NCBI GenBank assembly: GCA_007258455.2
Contig: VDFB02000001.1
Location: 17,976,162-18,040,161 of the forward strand
DNA from: Sequoia sempervirens
Lineage: Eukaryota; Streptophyta; Pinopsida; Cupressales; Cupressaceae
Length of the DNA: 64,000 nucleotides
Direction: 5' to 3'
The notes beneath the pieces were generated by a model that was not told the DNA's origin, ran no database searches, and worked only from the letters and a program-made list of their open reading frames with translations. The position numbers and the translations under genes are program-made. Shown piece by piece: positions 12,556-25,387 of the stretch. Numbering within the stretch: the first letter of the stretch is position 1; each line of letters begins with the position of its first letter.

Positions 12556-14962
12556 ATATGCAAAACCTAACTATATGACATAGGAAATTAAACTTAAAAT
12601 AAAAATAATAAACTGAGAATGAACAAAGGGGCACCTAGAAAATTGGAGATGCTTGAAAAAAGGTGTGTAATCTTGAAATTATGACTTTTGATGCATACTA
12701 GGATTCATAGACCAGGCTAGGTGGGTGATCCCACAATATTGGTTTACAATTTTTTGCCAAATTGGACACTAAACTAATTTTTTCTAACTAAATCTTCACT
12801 TTCGGGTACCTATAGCTGCTAAACTGTGAGGAATTTGAAGATGATGCAAACTAGTGATTTGTGACATTTTTTTTGTAGATTGTAAATATGTTTTTCTCAA
12901 AAAATTTGGAATCATATTACACTTCTTTTTCCATCTCCTTCAAAAACTAATTTTTTTAGTAAACATCATTTTTAAGGAGTGACACACACCGTATAACACA
13001 AATTTTTTTCATGAAGGATAAAATTATAATTTTTTTGAGTTTAGATTTTTAACTATGATATCTAGTGCTTCCAATTGCTTTCATAGTTTTTTATTGAATA
13101 TTTTTTTGTTAATCAAGTTTTGAAGTCAAATAATTATAATTCAAACATAGGCGAATTGTATAACACACAACATTTTTTGTATATATCATTTTTTTTATTT
13201 ATTTTTGGTTGCATCGAGGACTTCAATATCTAGTGCACTCAAATTTTTCAATTTTTTTTTTTGATAATCTTTTATTTTTCCACATGTGCAGAACAAAGAG
13301 CTTAATTTTCAGTGAAAAATCTACATTCACAAGAAATAAAAAATAAATATAATAATTAAATTAAATTTATTTAAAATTATACTTTTTGGGAAGCTTATAA
13401 CAAGGAATACATATTTACAAAAAATAAATTTTAAATGAATTCATTTGATCCACCAAAAGCTAAATCAAAAGTAGTTTTTTATGAATATTTTGATAGGTGT
13501 AAAGGAGACTTTGTTATAGTTATGGTCTAAAACTAGCGGGGTTCTATCCAAGGGGGTTTGATCTAAGGTAGTTTTACCAAACCCTCTTCAATTGGAATGC
13601 TTTAAATAGAATTTTTTAAGGCTTAAATCATTATATTTTCTAAAAATATTTGATTTTAGCAAAAATCAAAATCTCCTAGAAATTGTAAACCACCATTGTG
13701 GGATCACCTAGGCTATATAGTCCTAGTTTAGTGTTTTAGGCTAAATTTGGAATCTGCAACTAGTAAAGTAGGATCTACAAAAAATGACTGAAAATGGTAT
13801 ACTAGGACTCATACACCCAAGGTGACAATTTAGTCCCATTTTTAGGGTTTTCTTGAAACTTTGGTATCCTATGGTGATCTCCTATAACTTCTCTTTTGTT
13901 CGATCTCTGAGTCCAAAACTTTGAATTATGGCATGTAGGTGACTTTCTTTGAAGATGATAACTTCTTGACAACTTCCTTCAATCTTGCAACCTTGTCTTC
14001 AAAGGATCTTCAAGCCTCAAAACACCTATATCTTCAATCACACATGTAGAGGGAGAAAATGTTTTTTTTTAGTGGATTGGGGTTTGCCTTGGTCAAACCC
14101 TATTTTTCTAATCAAAACTTGAAATGAATAGAAACATGAAAGGAATGATGAATGAAAAATATGTAATGTTGCAACTCACCAAACCCTTGTAACAAATACT
14201 GTAAACTTATGAAATGGCTAGCATGAATGTAGATCTTGATTGTTGATTGAATGCTATGAATCTTGACTTGAATCATGAAAACCTACATCACAAATGTTAG
14301 CTCAAAAAAACACATGATGCATGATGACTTTGACAATGCTTGTATCTTGAATATAGCTCCAAAATTCTTGATAATCAACTCTTGAATGCTCTTGATCTCA
14401 TAAAGTTGCTATCAGAATTCTTTCATCAACTTGCTAGGAGAAAATATGTGAAATAACCTTGTATTTATAAATTTTTATGTGAAACTTCCCAAAATTACAA
14501 CACTACAAGATGACATCAGATCTAGGAGAATAAAATCCTACCAATAATTGAATTCAAAAATAGGTCCAAGCTAAAGCATGACTCATATGCCAGTTGGGGC
14601 ATATGAGTCCTAGTAGCCTAGGCTTAGGACACAAATTTCAAGAAATGCTAAGTTCTATTCCAAATTCAAGTTCAAGCCCCATGACATAGGTGGGACCCAT
14701 ATTCCCATGGTGATGTATGAGTCCTAGATCACTAATCTAGGAAACATAACCATAAATCATTAAATTATGATTAGTCAATAGTTAACTATTAGCATTATCC
14801 TTGGAAACATGCATTAAATAAGGTTTTTGGATGTAAAACAGAACCAAATAAGGCATAAAGAATCCCAATTTTAGTAGGAAGAGCCTAAACAAGTGTGAAA
14901 ATGTAAAGGGAAACATTTTTCTACACTACATAAGATAATAAAAAAACCTCTTATTATAACAC
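12556..14962 (-). repeat. Related LTR fragment, minus orientation
   Basis: About 2.4 kb without coding potential. Around 14040-14110 it contains GGGGTTTGCCTTGGTCAAAC and the block upstream of it, the reverse complement of the LTR block near 48910-49080. It carries copies of the inverted-repeat motif at 13804-13837, 14580-14610 and 14692-14725. The right end may be at TATAACA near 14961. No partner LTR or target duplication was found, so solo LTR versus fragment is open. The stretch 12880-13450 is plain AT-rich sequence with nothing recognisable. Confidence 0.45.
14580..14610. repeat. Inverted-repeat motif, perfect 12-bp arms
   Basis: Arms GACTCATATGCC (14580-14591) and GGCATATGAGTC (14598-14609) are perfect reverse complements around a 6-base loop. 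This is the cleanest example of a motif found about 25 times. Here the arm core is ATATGCC/GGCATAT instead of TTCGCC/GGCGAA. Confidence 0.85.
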
Positions 14963-15431
14963 ATATAGACTTTATGTAGTGAACAAAAATTTGAGCTCTA
15001 CAACTTTCCTGCCCTATGCCTTTTCAAATTTTCTTCCTCTTCTTCTACATTCATCATCTACCCAGTTGATGGGTGGGCCTAGCTGGCTTCCCCATCCTCT
15101 ATATTTGGTGTCATGGAGGGTAAAAGTGGGAATTTTTCTCCTTCTTCCGCTTAGGATTTTGATGGTAAAGGACCATCATCATCCTCTCCATTTTCCTAGC
15201 CTCAAATTTTAGAGAAGTCTCATCCTTTATCTCTTTCTGGTCTCAATTTCTTCCTTTCTAGTAAGGACCCATCCTCTGTGTAAAATTTGATTGGTGATAA
15301 AGCCTCAAATGTAGGGTTTTTGAGGCCTCCTTCCTCCCTAGTATATTTTTTGTGGTGGAAGGCCTCAAATTTTTTTTCTTGAATGGAATTATACATGAGA
15401 AAATTTTTGATCTCAAACTCTCTCTTGTTGG
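14963..15431 (+). pseudogene. LINE ORF1-like, N-terminal part (split by the gypsy insertion)
   Basis: The plus strand just before the gypsy LTR reads in frame into KIFDLKLSLV. Sequence after the insertion (45979 onward) continues it as DKFLSFRP and then a DUF4283-like segment. The join falls exactly at the target duplication (GTTGG at 15427-15431, GTTGA at 45979-45983). The N-terminal 14963-15330 is Ser/Pro-rich with stops and is only tentatively part of the LINE. The start codon is uncertain; an ATG at 14979 opens another frame. Confidence 0.55.
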
Positions 15432-17032
15432 TGAACCCACAATTTTTTGGTTTGCTAGGACTCTCTTACTCTATTAGGGTTTTTCACCTAAAGGAGATAG
15501 ATAGACCCAAAAATATAGGTGGTTCACTCAAAATAATGTATGTATGATGGAATTATGCCTAAATGCAATGTCCTAAATGTAGCAAACTAATAAAATTGAT
15601 TGATTATCTTTGGAAAACTAATGAAATATGAAGTGTTTGAAAACATAGTGTTGTTTGCAAAAGACTTAAAAAGATAAAAAAACTACAAATAGAACCAAAT
15701 AGAAAGCTATAACTCAAAATGTGTTCACTAGTAAGCCTGATGAAGACTAGAAACTATTTTGAAAATTAGGAAATGTTGACATTTTTGTTGACCCTGGGTG
15801 AATCAATCCTAGGTCAGGGTTTTTGCCCAGAAACTGGTTTCTATCAAATGGGTACTAGAATTTGCATTAAAATCTAATAGACAAAGTTCTAGTGCAATTA
15901 ATTTTCCATCCATGGAAAATTAGTCATTTTTAGTTTTTTGCAAACTCAAGTTTCAGACCTGTACCTTGACACCTACACAACACTCCTTGATGGAAACCCA
16001 TATTTGAATATTGGAAAATCCCTAGAAACAACTTAAAATTTGTTGTCTAATGGGGGGCTTTCCTTGGTCAAATCCCTAATTGGTTAATTAAACCTCGAAT
16101 AGATAAAAATTTGCATAAAACCCTAGCCTTAAATGTGTCTAAGGCTAGGAAAATTTGAAGTAAGACAAAACCCTATTCTAATGTGCTAGAATAAGTTGAA
16201 CACATGTGATTTGAATGATGTAAGACTTCAATCCTATAAACCCTACAACATCTCAAATCAATGTGAATTACATGAAAATGTAATGCAAACATTAAATATA
16301 AAGATAAGAGAGAAAATGGAAGATGGAATCACTTTGAAAACAAGTGATAAGGTGTGATTTGGTGGTTAGTTGCATCTCCTCAACCTAGATTTCTACATGA
16401 ATCTCCATAGGAATCCATGATCAGCCCTTTGCAATGTGGTATCTTGAATAAAAAGTGAGTTTGAAGACTTGCAAAAACCTTAGTTTGTTTCCCTAAAGCT
16501 TCAACTTTATTGTACAAATGCTAATAAAAATTCTTGTGGAAGACTCTTGATACTTGAATTTTGAATTTTCTTTGTAAAAATGACTAAGAGATGTCAAAAA
16601 TAAACTAAAATGTGTATTTATAGGAATAAATATCAAATTTTCCCATTATTTAGACCTAAGAGGCTAGCATCCACTAAAAAATTAAATTGAATTGGTGAAA
16701 TTCCTACTCAAAATTGAATTTTTCCCCAAAAGGGACTCGTTCGCCACTGATGGTGAATGGGTCCCACTAGAGGGGACTCATTCACCCAAGGTGGTGAATG
16801 GGTCCCACTAGTGGTTTTTGGAGATGGGTTTTTAGGATATGGATGAATTAAGTGTTGTTTGTCAGGATTTATATGTTTTTTAAGTGAAATGGGCCTCTAG
16901 AAAAAATAATGGGTCTTAGGGGCCTATAAATGCTGTTTTGAAGAATGATTAATGCAAGGGTACTCAGAAGTACGTCCAAATTAAGAGTGAAATTATCTCT
17001 TTTCTCAAGAGTTTCCAACTTTTTACACCATA
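15432..17032 (-). repeat. 3' LTR of the large gypsy element
   Basis: About 1.6 kb, starting TGAACCCACAATTTTTTGG on the plus strand. It is colinear with 44358-45978 throughout, including the CACCTAAAGG block near 15484 and a tandem pair of inverted-repeat motifs at 16732-16806. The terminal TG at its minus-strand start has decayed to TA. Confidence 0.85.
16732..16806. repeat. Tandem pair of inverted-repeat motifs
   Basis: Two copies, 16732-16765 and 16773-16806, each GGGACTC...GGGTCCC. The second has arms CATTCACC and GGTGAATG. The pair is reproduced at 45676-45750 in the partner LTR. Confidence 0.75.
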
Positions 17033-17055
17033 TTTATCCCCCACTTTAGTGCCCA
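17033..17055 (-). promoter_or_regulatory. Polypurine tract of the large gypsy element
   Basis: On the minus strand CTAAAGTGGGGGATAAA abuts the 3' LTR start. Equivalent tracts precede the 3' LTRs at 8340 and 29947, so this is a family-conserved second-strand primer site. The rest of 17056-18020 holds no reading frame I can support; it would include any promoter of the antisense PMD gene. Confidence 0.65.
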
Positions 17056-18333
17056 TATGACTCTATGTGCATATGTAAAATAAGGACTCTAAATAGTACA
17101 CATTATTGCACAAAATGATACTCATTCAAAAGGTAGGAGAATGAAGCCCCCAATGTAGTTATCAAAAAAACCACAACATTAGGAACCACATCCTATAAAA
17201 AAAATTATTAATTATCCAAAAAATCCTTTTATCTATCCTCTAGAAATAAAATTCAAGGGTACATGTATGACCCCCCTTGATTTTGCTTTCTTTACAGAGG
17301 CGAAATAAAGGTAGCAATCTAGCCACGTCAAAGAAGGAATAATCATTTCATATGGAATTTCTATGTACCATTCCATGTATCGATAGATGATTGATGATGT
17401 TAGGTGCGGAATCAAGATTCCAACACATAAAACATTGTTGAAAATGGAGTACCCTGGCTCTCGTTATGTTGTTTTGAAGAAAATATATTTTATTAACTCT
17501 TAAGAGAAAATAACCCTATTTTAATGCATCAAAGTAAAATGGATGAAAATAGGATAAATGAGGTAAAAGAGAGTAATTTTTCACTTCCTATTTCATTTTA
17601 CCTTCTTGTAGCTTGAGAGCGATGAGTGAGACGAGAATATGCTGAGTAGATGGGGTTACATGCCTTCATGACTAGATAAGCTTCATAAGTAGGTGGCACA
17701 CGATGACCTATACCATGAGGTTAGTTGATTCTATGACTTTCATTTAGTGATTTTGTAATGATTTAATGTTTTTTAATGCATTGATAGGTTAATTTAGGTT
17801 CCTAGAAAAAAGTTTGCAAAGTGTCCCCTTTTTTCACACAATGTCCTGTTTCTTTGTGAAGTGTCCAAAAAGGGCTTCTAAAGTGTCTAGAGCCTTTAGA
17901 GAAGAACACTAGATGGACTTTAGCACACATGCATGATGAATAATGTAAAAATTAAAGATGTTAGGTGAATTTTTAGAGCACATTGTTCTAATTATGAGAG
18001 GTACCCACTCGATCACAACAATGGCTAGGGGGGAGACAAATAAGTTTTCTTAGAGATCTAGCTCCAACACTGTTGGTAGAGGAGACAAAGCATCTTCAGG
18101 CAATAGGCATCTATTGGGAATACCTGATGCCACCTATGAGATACCATGATGCCATGTTGATGTTCCTATGTGAGCACTAGGATGCTAACACATGTACCTT
18201 TCACCTCTTGATCAGAGAGATGACCATCACCTTAGAGGATGGACACCCAATTCTCTGAGTTCCTATTCATGGAGAATGAGTATATTTATGAGGAGATTGG
18301 TCATTTCATGAGAAGAAGGTGGACATGCACTAC

Positions 18334-19416
18334 TGTTGAAAAAATTAGTAAAGTTATATATTTGTTGTTATTGATGTCACCATTTTGGTAGTATGTTGGT
18401 AATTTTGTCTGATACTCTTATACCAGTTCTTATCCTCTTTGATGGTTGGTTTGGTATTTTTGGTTGCCTATCTAGTATTCAGGTCCACACTTTTCCATGG
18501 TTGAGAATTTTTGGTTGTAGTTTTGGGACACTATTGATGGATGTTAAAGGCATGCATGATCATGTTATTTCATGTTCTCATGCTCATACAATGAAATGAA
18601 ATTATTTTTATTGGTTGCATTGAATATTATTCCTAGTTGACTTGTTAAGATAATTTTGATTTGATATGAAAGCTTATGTGCGATCTATTTCTTGGTCTGA
18701 GTTGACATAATGTAATAACAATTAAAGCATTTTGAAAATATTTTGTGGAGGAAACACTTGACATATTTTATAAATAAATTGCATCTAATTAGGCCGACCT
18801 AATTAGTGCTTGCGATGGATATTCAGTATATATATAAGTATATGGTGAATAGTTTGATAAGAGTGTGTGTGAAGTGACATAGACATAGGTGTGTGAATTT
18901 GTGGAAGTCCAATGAGTCTGTAGGAAAGTGATAGAATAAATAGTGAAGAAGAAATTAATATGAAGGTTTGATAAAAAAGGAAGCTGTTGTGAGCATATCC
19001 AGAACTGTATTAGCACATGTTGGATGCATCTTTCTAGTTCAATTTTGGGCTTTAAACCCTTACTCTATTTTGTATAATCCTTTTTATAGGCAGTAAGCCT
19101 ATTATTGAACAATGATTCCTTTTTTTAGGCAGTGAGCCTTTGTACTTGGAAAGTAAGTCCTTCTTTTGGTAGTGATCCTCTTTTAAAATACTATATAGTG
19201 TGAGTTAACCCTCACCATGGTTTTTCCCTTATTAGGTTTTCCATGTAAAAATTTGGTGTTCATTGTGTTGATTTATTTATTTTTATCTATGTTTCATGCT
19301 CATATTTAATAATAGAATAGTGTGGTTGAAGATTTGATAAGTGATAAAGTTTTAAGATTGAATTTGTGTGAAAGCTGATTCACCCACCCTCCTAGTTATC
19401 GTGCACCTGTCTAACA
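18334..19416 (+). repeat. 5' LTR of copy B
   Basis: 1083 bp, TGTTGAAAAAATTAG...GTCTAACA. It contains the family block CCATGGTTTTTCCCTTATTA near 19219 and matches 22901-23981 along its length. Confidence 0.85.
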
Positions 19417-19434
19417 ATTGGTATCATAGATTTT
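19417..19434 (+). promoter_or_regulatory. Primer binding site, copy B
   Basis: ATTGGTATCATAGATTTTGG directly follows the LTR. It resembles the initiator-Met site TGGTATCAGAGC with two changes, and is placed as in copies A and C. Confidence 0.75.
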
Positions 19435-19477
19435 GGTTCCTCCAATAAATCCTAATAGCTTGAGGTAGATCCTAAAG

Positions 19478-20500
19478 ATGGAGAAAATGAATGATAAAGG
19501 AAAACTCTGGACTGCTCTAGAAGATCTTAATAAAGTGGAAAGAGAAAATCGAGATCTAAAAGAGAATCTTGATGAAGCAATTGAATGTGTTCATAAATTG
19601 AAGGAACAATTGAAGAAATTTAACAAAAGACATAGAGAAGTAAGTGAACAACTAAAACAAGAGATAATTGGACTGAAGGTGACAGTAGAAGAAAAGAAGA
19701 GGATTGAAGAATGTATGAATACAATGGTACAAAACAAGTCTAATGAATGTTCTAGACTTGAGTAGGAGATAGTAAACTTAAGAGTTGAACTAGAGAAGGA
19801 TAAACTCTGTGAAAATAATTTTAGATCCAGCTCTAGTAAACTTGAAGAACTTCTTGTAGGACATAAACCATGTAAAGACAAAGGTGGCTTAGGAGATGAT
19901 ACCGGTTAATGTTCTAAAGATGTGAAGAGAAATCAAGGCAAGAGGAAGAAGAAAATGAACTTTGCAAGAAGACCTCCTATGAGATAGTCTAATGCATAGA
20001 GGTACCCCTCTTTTGATGGTGTTTTCTTTTATTGTAACAAATATGGTCATAGAGCAACTAAATGTACAAGTAGGATAAACCAACTTTTTGTCTCTCTTTC
20101 TAGAAAATGTTTTGAATGTGGGAAGTTTGGACATAAGGCTACAAAATACAGATCTCAAGTGAGTCCAATTAGTCATGTAATGAGGAACAAAATTAATGAA
20201 GGAATAATGAATCAATTATTTAATGGTTATTGCTATGCCTACAATAAATTTAGACATAGAGCAAATCATTGTAGATCGAGGAATAATAGAGGATGGTCTA
20301 ATAAAAAAGGTGCAATCTATTATAACTACAATAAACCAGGACATGTATCTAAAGTTTTCAAGAATGTGAAAGGAAAGAAGTTTGTTCTAGAAGAAAAAAG
20401 TGAACCAATAAAAAATATTGACAAAGAAAATATGAAGCAAGAGATGGAAAAGACATGGAAGAAGAAAGAAGAAAGAAGAAGAAGAAGAAGAAAAACTTGA
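19478..20500 (+). pseudogene. Coiled-coil plus four CCHC knuckles, Gag-like ORF, copy B
   Basis: From ATG 19478 an open stretch of 95 residues is almost wholly charged and heptad-like (LWTALEDLNKVERENRDLK...), a coiled coil. It continues with stops into four zinc knuckles: CNKYGHRATKC intact at 20033-20065; CFECGKFGHKATKY at 20108-20149 with the last Cys changed; CYAYNKFRHRANHC at 20230-20271 with the second Cys changed; and a fourth near 20319-20363 that has lost all Cys. A Lys/Arg-rich tail from GAA/AGA repeats ends at 20500. An RNA-binding Gag-like role is inferred. A capsid core is not recognisable. Confidence 0.68.
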
Positions 20501-21009
20501 GACTCGTGGTGTGTATGTACCCTCATCCATTACAAATGACTTATTCAAAATTTAGACCTAGCATGGTCTTAGGGGGGAGTATTATTAGAAGACCATAAAA
20601 ATCCCCTTAAAGAATGCGTGTCAGAGGTTGGCACATGGTAAGAAGGAGAAGATTGATTATTCAAAGGTTCTGGAAAAGGATCTAGAGAAAAATATGTTGG
20701 TATGAAGATTTGCAGACCATTTGAATGTTTTATGTGCTAAGTGAAGTGTGTGTTTAGCAACTTTTTGTTTTCCATATTTAATGCACTTAGGGAAAACTTG
20801 ACAGTGGTTAAGTAGAAATTTGTAATTATTTTTGTTAATTATGCATTTGAAATCATCGAAAGGTGATCTAAGGAATTATTGAGGCATGCTCAAAATGTTT
20901 CTGAAGGAAATTTGAAGATTGACTTAGGTAATCTGAAAACTCTCTCTTTGTTTGCATAAGGAAAGAAGAAAATTGAAGAAGTATCGTCAAATTTCAAGAA
21001 AGCTAAGCA

Positions 21010-22655
21010 ATGGATAGTGGTTCGTGTGGTATTACCTCTTTGAAGTTGAAAAGGGTCAAAGTAGAAGAATACAATCATTGGAAAATGAAGGAAATTGAGC
21101 TAGGGTTGAGAAATGTTGAATTACAAAATATAAAAACCCTAGAAATGGATTTGTGGAGTGAATTTTTGTGGGTTACAGATAAGGAAGTTATCCTATTCTT
21201 GTTGAATTGTTTTAAGGATGGAAGCATTTTTTTGGACAAACCTTACTTGATCTCAAAGGATGCAATTGAAGTGATCAATGGATTATGCAACATTGGATAA
21301 CTTCCTAGAAAGAAAACTATGAAGTATAAGGATGTGGTGGAGCTAACTGGAATTGGACGAGATCAGAGAGCACTTTTGATTGTTACACTTGCTGATTCGG
21401 TTGTTAGGTATGTCACGTATGGTATCTGATATAAAATTTATTTCAAGAATCATGAAAGCTCAACTTCGACTATTGCCATATGATGGTTAAGGAGAACATA
21501 ACATTTGATTTATGTATCTTGTTGCTTGAGAATTTTATTGAAAATTTTTGAATGCCATTGGTTGAGAGCTATCCATTTCATTTTGGATCCTTGTTGGTAT
21601 TTTGGTATTTTACCTTCTAAATTCTCTACCAGGAAAATATAATGTGGTGTGGGAATCTGGTATCCCTATTGGAAAACAAATTTATAGACATTTAGAGTCT
21701 TTGGAAGATAGTGAAAATATGTGCAGATCATATTTCTCATCCTTGCAAGCAAACCCTTGCTCTAGTATTTCTACATCAAGTTAATTCAAAGTGGGATCTT
21801 CCTATAGAAAAAGAAAAGTGGAGGTTGTTATGAGTAATTTCCCTTTGAAATCAAAAAAGAGAATGCAAATGACTATAGACATCATTGATATTTCAAATGA
21901 GGAGGAATAATCCCCAACTTGTACTGAATCCCCTGATCCTGATGACATCTAGTCTATGATAATTGAAAGAAAAATAAAGAAGATTGGTGAACTATGGAAT
22001 GTTGCCTCGCCTATTAATAGACTGAAAATTGATGATGCACTAGTGGATTATCTACTTCATAAAGGTATTGAAGTATCTATTGTTTATGATTTCTCACTAG
22101 AAAATATAATTGAAATTTTTGAAAAAAGGATGTTGCTTGAAGGTTTGGAAGGAGGCAAGATAGGAATTTTGGTTGAAAGAAGATGCAAAAAGGCTATGTA
22201 GAGATTGTCTGGGTTGATTGTGGAAACAAAGAAGTGTGTTAAAGAAATTTCAAATGTTTACAAGTATTGTCTTTGGTGGCCTACAGTTGTAGATAACTTC
22301 AAAAGAAGAATTGAAGTGATTGAAGCCAAGGTGAATGAGATTGGAAAGAATTTTGATATATTTGAAGTTAAATAAGGGAAGCAAAGGATAAGAGTTAATG
22401 AACTTTAGGTTGAACTAATCATTACAAAAAGACAAAGAGATGATGTGAAAAAGACCTTCTGGCTCCTTAAAGAAATTGTTGAAGTCGGGTTAGAGCATCT
22501 TTCTGGAATTCTTCTTGATGTTGAAAAACAATGTTCTATTGTTGAGTGGTCACCCTATTTTACCCTATTGGGATTATTGGAAAGTACATGCAAAAAATTG
22601 TAATCCGTTGTTTCTAACTGGAAGAAATTGTATCTAGTTTTCAAAGAAAGGTATA
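21010..22655 (+). pseudogene. ORF X, copy B
   Basis: Longest view of the unclassified protein, about 550 residues in broken frames. It starts MDSGSCGITSLKLKRVKVEE and runs through LDKPYLISKDAIEVINGLCN, then RALLIVTLADSVVRYVTYG, YKIYFKNHES and NVVWESGIPIGKQI. A C-terminal half (DDALVDYLLHKGIEV...) is rich in Lys/Glu. Copy C has LDKPYQISKDVI, VVWRENIPICKQI and ENTLARYFIDNNIEL at the same places. No protease, polymerase, nuclease or known Gag motif is visible. Plausible roles, all inferred, are a capsid-like protein or a factor recruiting a helper's pol. Confidence 0.6.
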
Positions 22656-22887
22656 TGAAAGTGTTCTAGGTGAAGAAATTCATCTTCACTTAATTTATGT
22701 TCGCTTAAATGATCTGGATTCTTCGAAGTTTTTGAAATTTTTGGAAATCTTTTGAAATTTTGATGTCACCATGTTTACACTCATTTTTGGTGTCCCTTCC
22801 CATTGATCTCAAAGGGGGAGAATGTTGGAATGGAGAGTGTTGGAGATAGTGGAGAGATAATTTTTGTTTACATGTTTCCATCATTGA

Positions 22888-22900
22888 CAAAGGGGGAGAT
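22888..22900 (+). promoter_or_regulatory. Polypurine tract, copy B
   Basis: CAAAGGGGGAGAT abuts the 3' LTR start (TGTAGG at 22901), as expected for the second-strand primer. Confidence 0.75.
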
Positions 22901-23981
22901 TGTAGGAAAAATGAGTAAAGTTATCTTTTTTTTGTCATTGATGTCACCATGTTGATAGTATGTTGGTAGTTTGGTTCTATACTCTTATACTGTTGCTTAT
23001 CCCCTTTGATGGTTGGTCGAGTATTTTTGGTTGCCTATCTAGTATTCTAGTCTGCACTTTTCCATAGTTGATAGTTTCTAGTTGTGGTTTTGGAAAAATA
23101 TTGATGGATGTTAAGGGCATGCATGATCAGGTTATTTCATGTTCGCGTGCTCATACGATGAAGTGACATTATTTTGATTGGTTTTGTTGAATATTATTCC
23201 TAGCCAGCTTGTTAAGATAATTTTGATTTGATATGAAAACTTATGTGTAATCTATTTCTTGATTTGACTTGACATAATGTAATAATGGTTAAAGAATTTT
23301 GAAAATATTTTTTGGAGATGACAATTGGTATCTTTTATAAATAAATTTCATCTAATTAGGCTGGCCTAATTAGTGCTTGTGATGGAGATCAGGTACATAT
23401 ATGATTATATGTGGAACAGTTTGATAAGAGTGTGTGTGGAGTGACATAGACAATGGTGTGTGAATCTATGGAAGTGCAATGAGTCTATAAGAAAGTGACA
23501 GAAGAAATAGTGAAGAAGCAATGAATGTGAAGGTTTGATCAGAAAGGTAGCAATTGTGAGCATATCTAGAATTGTATCAACACATGTTGGGTGCAGTTTT
23601 CCAGTTCAATTTTGGGCTATAAATCCGTACTCCTTTTTGTATAATCCATTTTGTAGGTAGTAAGGCTCTTGTTAGACAATGAGTCCTTTTTGTAGGAAGT
23701 GAGCCTTTGTTCTTGAATAGTGAGTCCTTTTGTTAGTGAGCCTGTTTTAAAATACTATATAGTGTGAGTTAACCCTCACCATGGTTTTTCCCTTATTGGG
23801 TTTTCTACGTAAAAATATGGTGTTCATTATGTTGATTTATTTTCTATTATCTATGTTTCATGTTCATATTTAATAACTTAATAGTGTGGTTGAAGATTTG
23901 ATAAGTGATAAAGATTTAAGGTTGAATTTTTGTGACAACTAATTCACCCCCCACTTTGATTTCTCCTACACCTCTCTAACA
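22901..23981 (+). repeat. 3' LTR of copy B
   Basis: 1081 bp, TGTAGGAAAAATGAG...CTCTAACA, colinear with 18334-19416, followed by AGTAC, the right-hand target duplication. Confidence 0.85.
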
Positions 23982-25282
23982 AGTACTGCCTTGATGGACC
24001 TATTCATGATGAGCACATGAGAGCGTGAATTGAGCTACATATGCTTCTATATTCATGAGCCCCCATAGTGAGATGGATTATGATGCAGATGGTGGAACTT
24101 GAACTCAATACAAATGGATGAGAAACACACCTTGATGAAGGGCTGGTGCACTTGATTCGTGGGATGAAAAATCACAAGACAGTCTACACTCTGGGATGTT
24201 GTATACTAGCACATCTTTATTATGATCTGGGTTGATTTTTTTTTGAGAGATCAATAGTATGGTGCACTACACGCTTCTATAGGTATGGTTCCTCAAGCAT
24301 ATTACATGCACTAGGCCTATCAGTTTCCCATGTGCTATAGTCATAGGATATCCATGAGCCTTCGACTATCCTCTATGATGTTTGTGGCAATGTGGAGACC
24401 TGCAGTTTTGGAAAGTGAGATTTGACAAATTGGAGGAGAAAATCCTATGGAGACCCTATCTACTCACACTATAGTGTCCTAATCCCACAAGATAGCTAAG
24501 GAGGATGTAGATAGAGATATTTTTGGTAGGTTGGCATGACTATCTCATATGTCCTTTCTATTATGGTCAAGTCATGCAACATTTTGGGCAGGTGTAGACA
24601 CCACTGAAGGCATGCCCCTTCATTAGGAGATTAGTGTAGAGCATCCAGAGAATAGGTGATACTATTCAACTCACTATAGACCATGTTGTCTAGAGTGAGT
24701 CGAACGGTATCACCAGTTCCTATATTTCTGATAGATATCCCTATATTTCTATAGTGACTGATGATTTGGATCTTGATTGGCCACCAACCTTTGACATTTA
24801 TGATGTCAATAGCATAGATGAGCATGAGTGGTGGTTAGTGACATGATTAATTCCTATATTTTTGATGGATATCCCTATAGGTGATGTAGGACTAGCACCG
24901 GATGAGGGAGATGAGCCAAAGGATAGAATCGGGGATGTATGATACATGGTTGTAGATATATTTACCAATGTTATCAATGATGAGTATGATTTAGATCTTG
25001 ATCCTAACTATGAAGACCAAGATGGAGGAGAGGAGGAGGATGAGGATGAGGAAAAGGATGAGGATAAGGAGGAGTATGAGGAGGAGCCACCCCTGAGCGA
25101 GGGTGATGAGGCAACGACAGAGGATTGACATTAGTGGGGAAAGTCCTCACACACTTGGGTGACCAAATCATGTATAGTATTTGCAATAGACATTGGTACC
25201 CATGGTTAGAGAGAGGGTAGAATAGCCTCCATGGCTCCTAGAGAGGATAAGGTTGATATCCCTCATCTGACTAGAGATATAG

Positions 25283-25387
25283 GTGATGATATTTTATTTT
25301 ATGCAAGTATTTTAGTGCTTATGTTTTATATATATATATATATATCATGATGGTGTTTATTGATTGTGTACTTTTTCTACCTTGCAG
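25283..25387 (+). other. Possible spliceosomal intron in the PMD gene, with a (TA)n tract
   Basis: AG/GTGATG at 25281-25288 and a pyrimidine-rich TTTTTCTACCTTGCAG ending at 25387 make a plausible 105-bp GT-AG intron containing a TA dinucleotide run (25327-25345). The block after it (25388-25574) is open (NERLREFYCQATTKI...). The frame across the join could not be confirmed because the upstream exon is broken. Confidence 0.4.

Larger units (their letters stand above)
18334..23981 (+). mobile_element. Non-autonomous LTR element, copy B (5.6 kb, both LTRs)
   Basis: LTRs at 18334-19416 and 22901-23981 bracket a primer site, a coiled-coil/CCHC ORF, ORF X and a purine tract. There is no pol. It sits inside the PMD gene: ...ATGCACTAC before and AGTACTGCC after give a 5-bp target duplication ACTAC/AGTAC with one mismatch, and removing the element restores the PMD reading frame. 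The LTRs differ by roughly 12-15% by eye. Confidence 0.85.

Noticed and set aside
14580..14610. Inverted repeats as rho-independent terminators or CRISPR-type repeats
   Set aside because: Plant retroelement context, no T-run after the stems, no regular spacers or cas genes.
15448..15452. TGGTT as alternative target duplication (15448-15452 and 45977-45981), giving a shorter LTR
   Set aside because: The LTRs align 21 bp further left to TGAAC, and the LINE frame resumes at GTTGG/GTTGA, so the match is coincidental.
19591..20526. Antisense Ser/Phe-rich frames opposite the copy B Gag-like ORF
   Set aside because: Reverse complement of AAG/GAA-rich coiled-coil coding sequence; no independent evidence.
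25327..25345. TA dinucleotide run as an origin or regulatory site
   Set aside because: Simple microsatellite inside a likely intron; nothing else supports a function.
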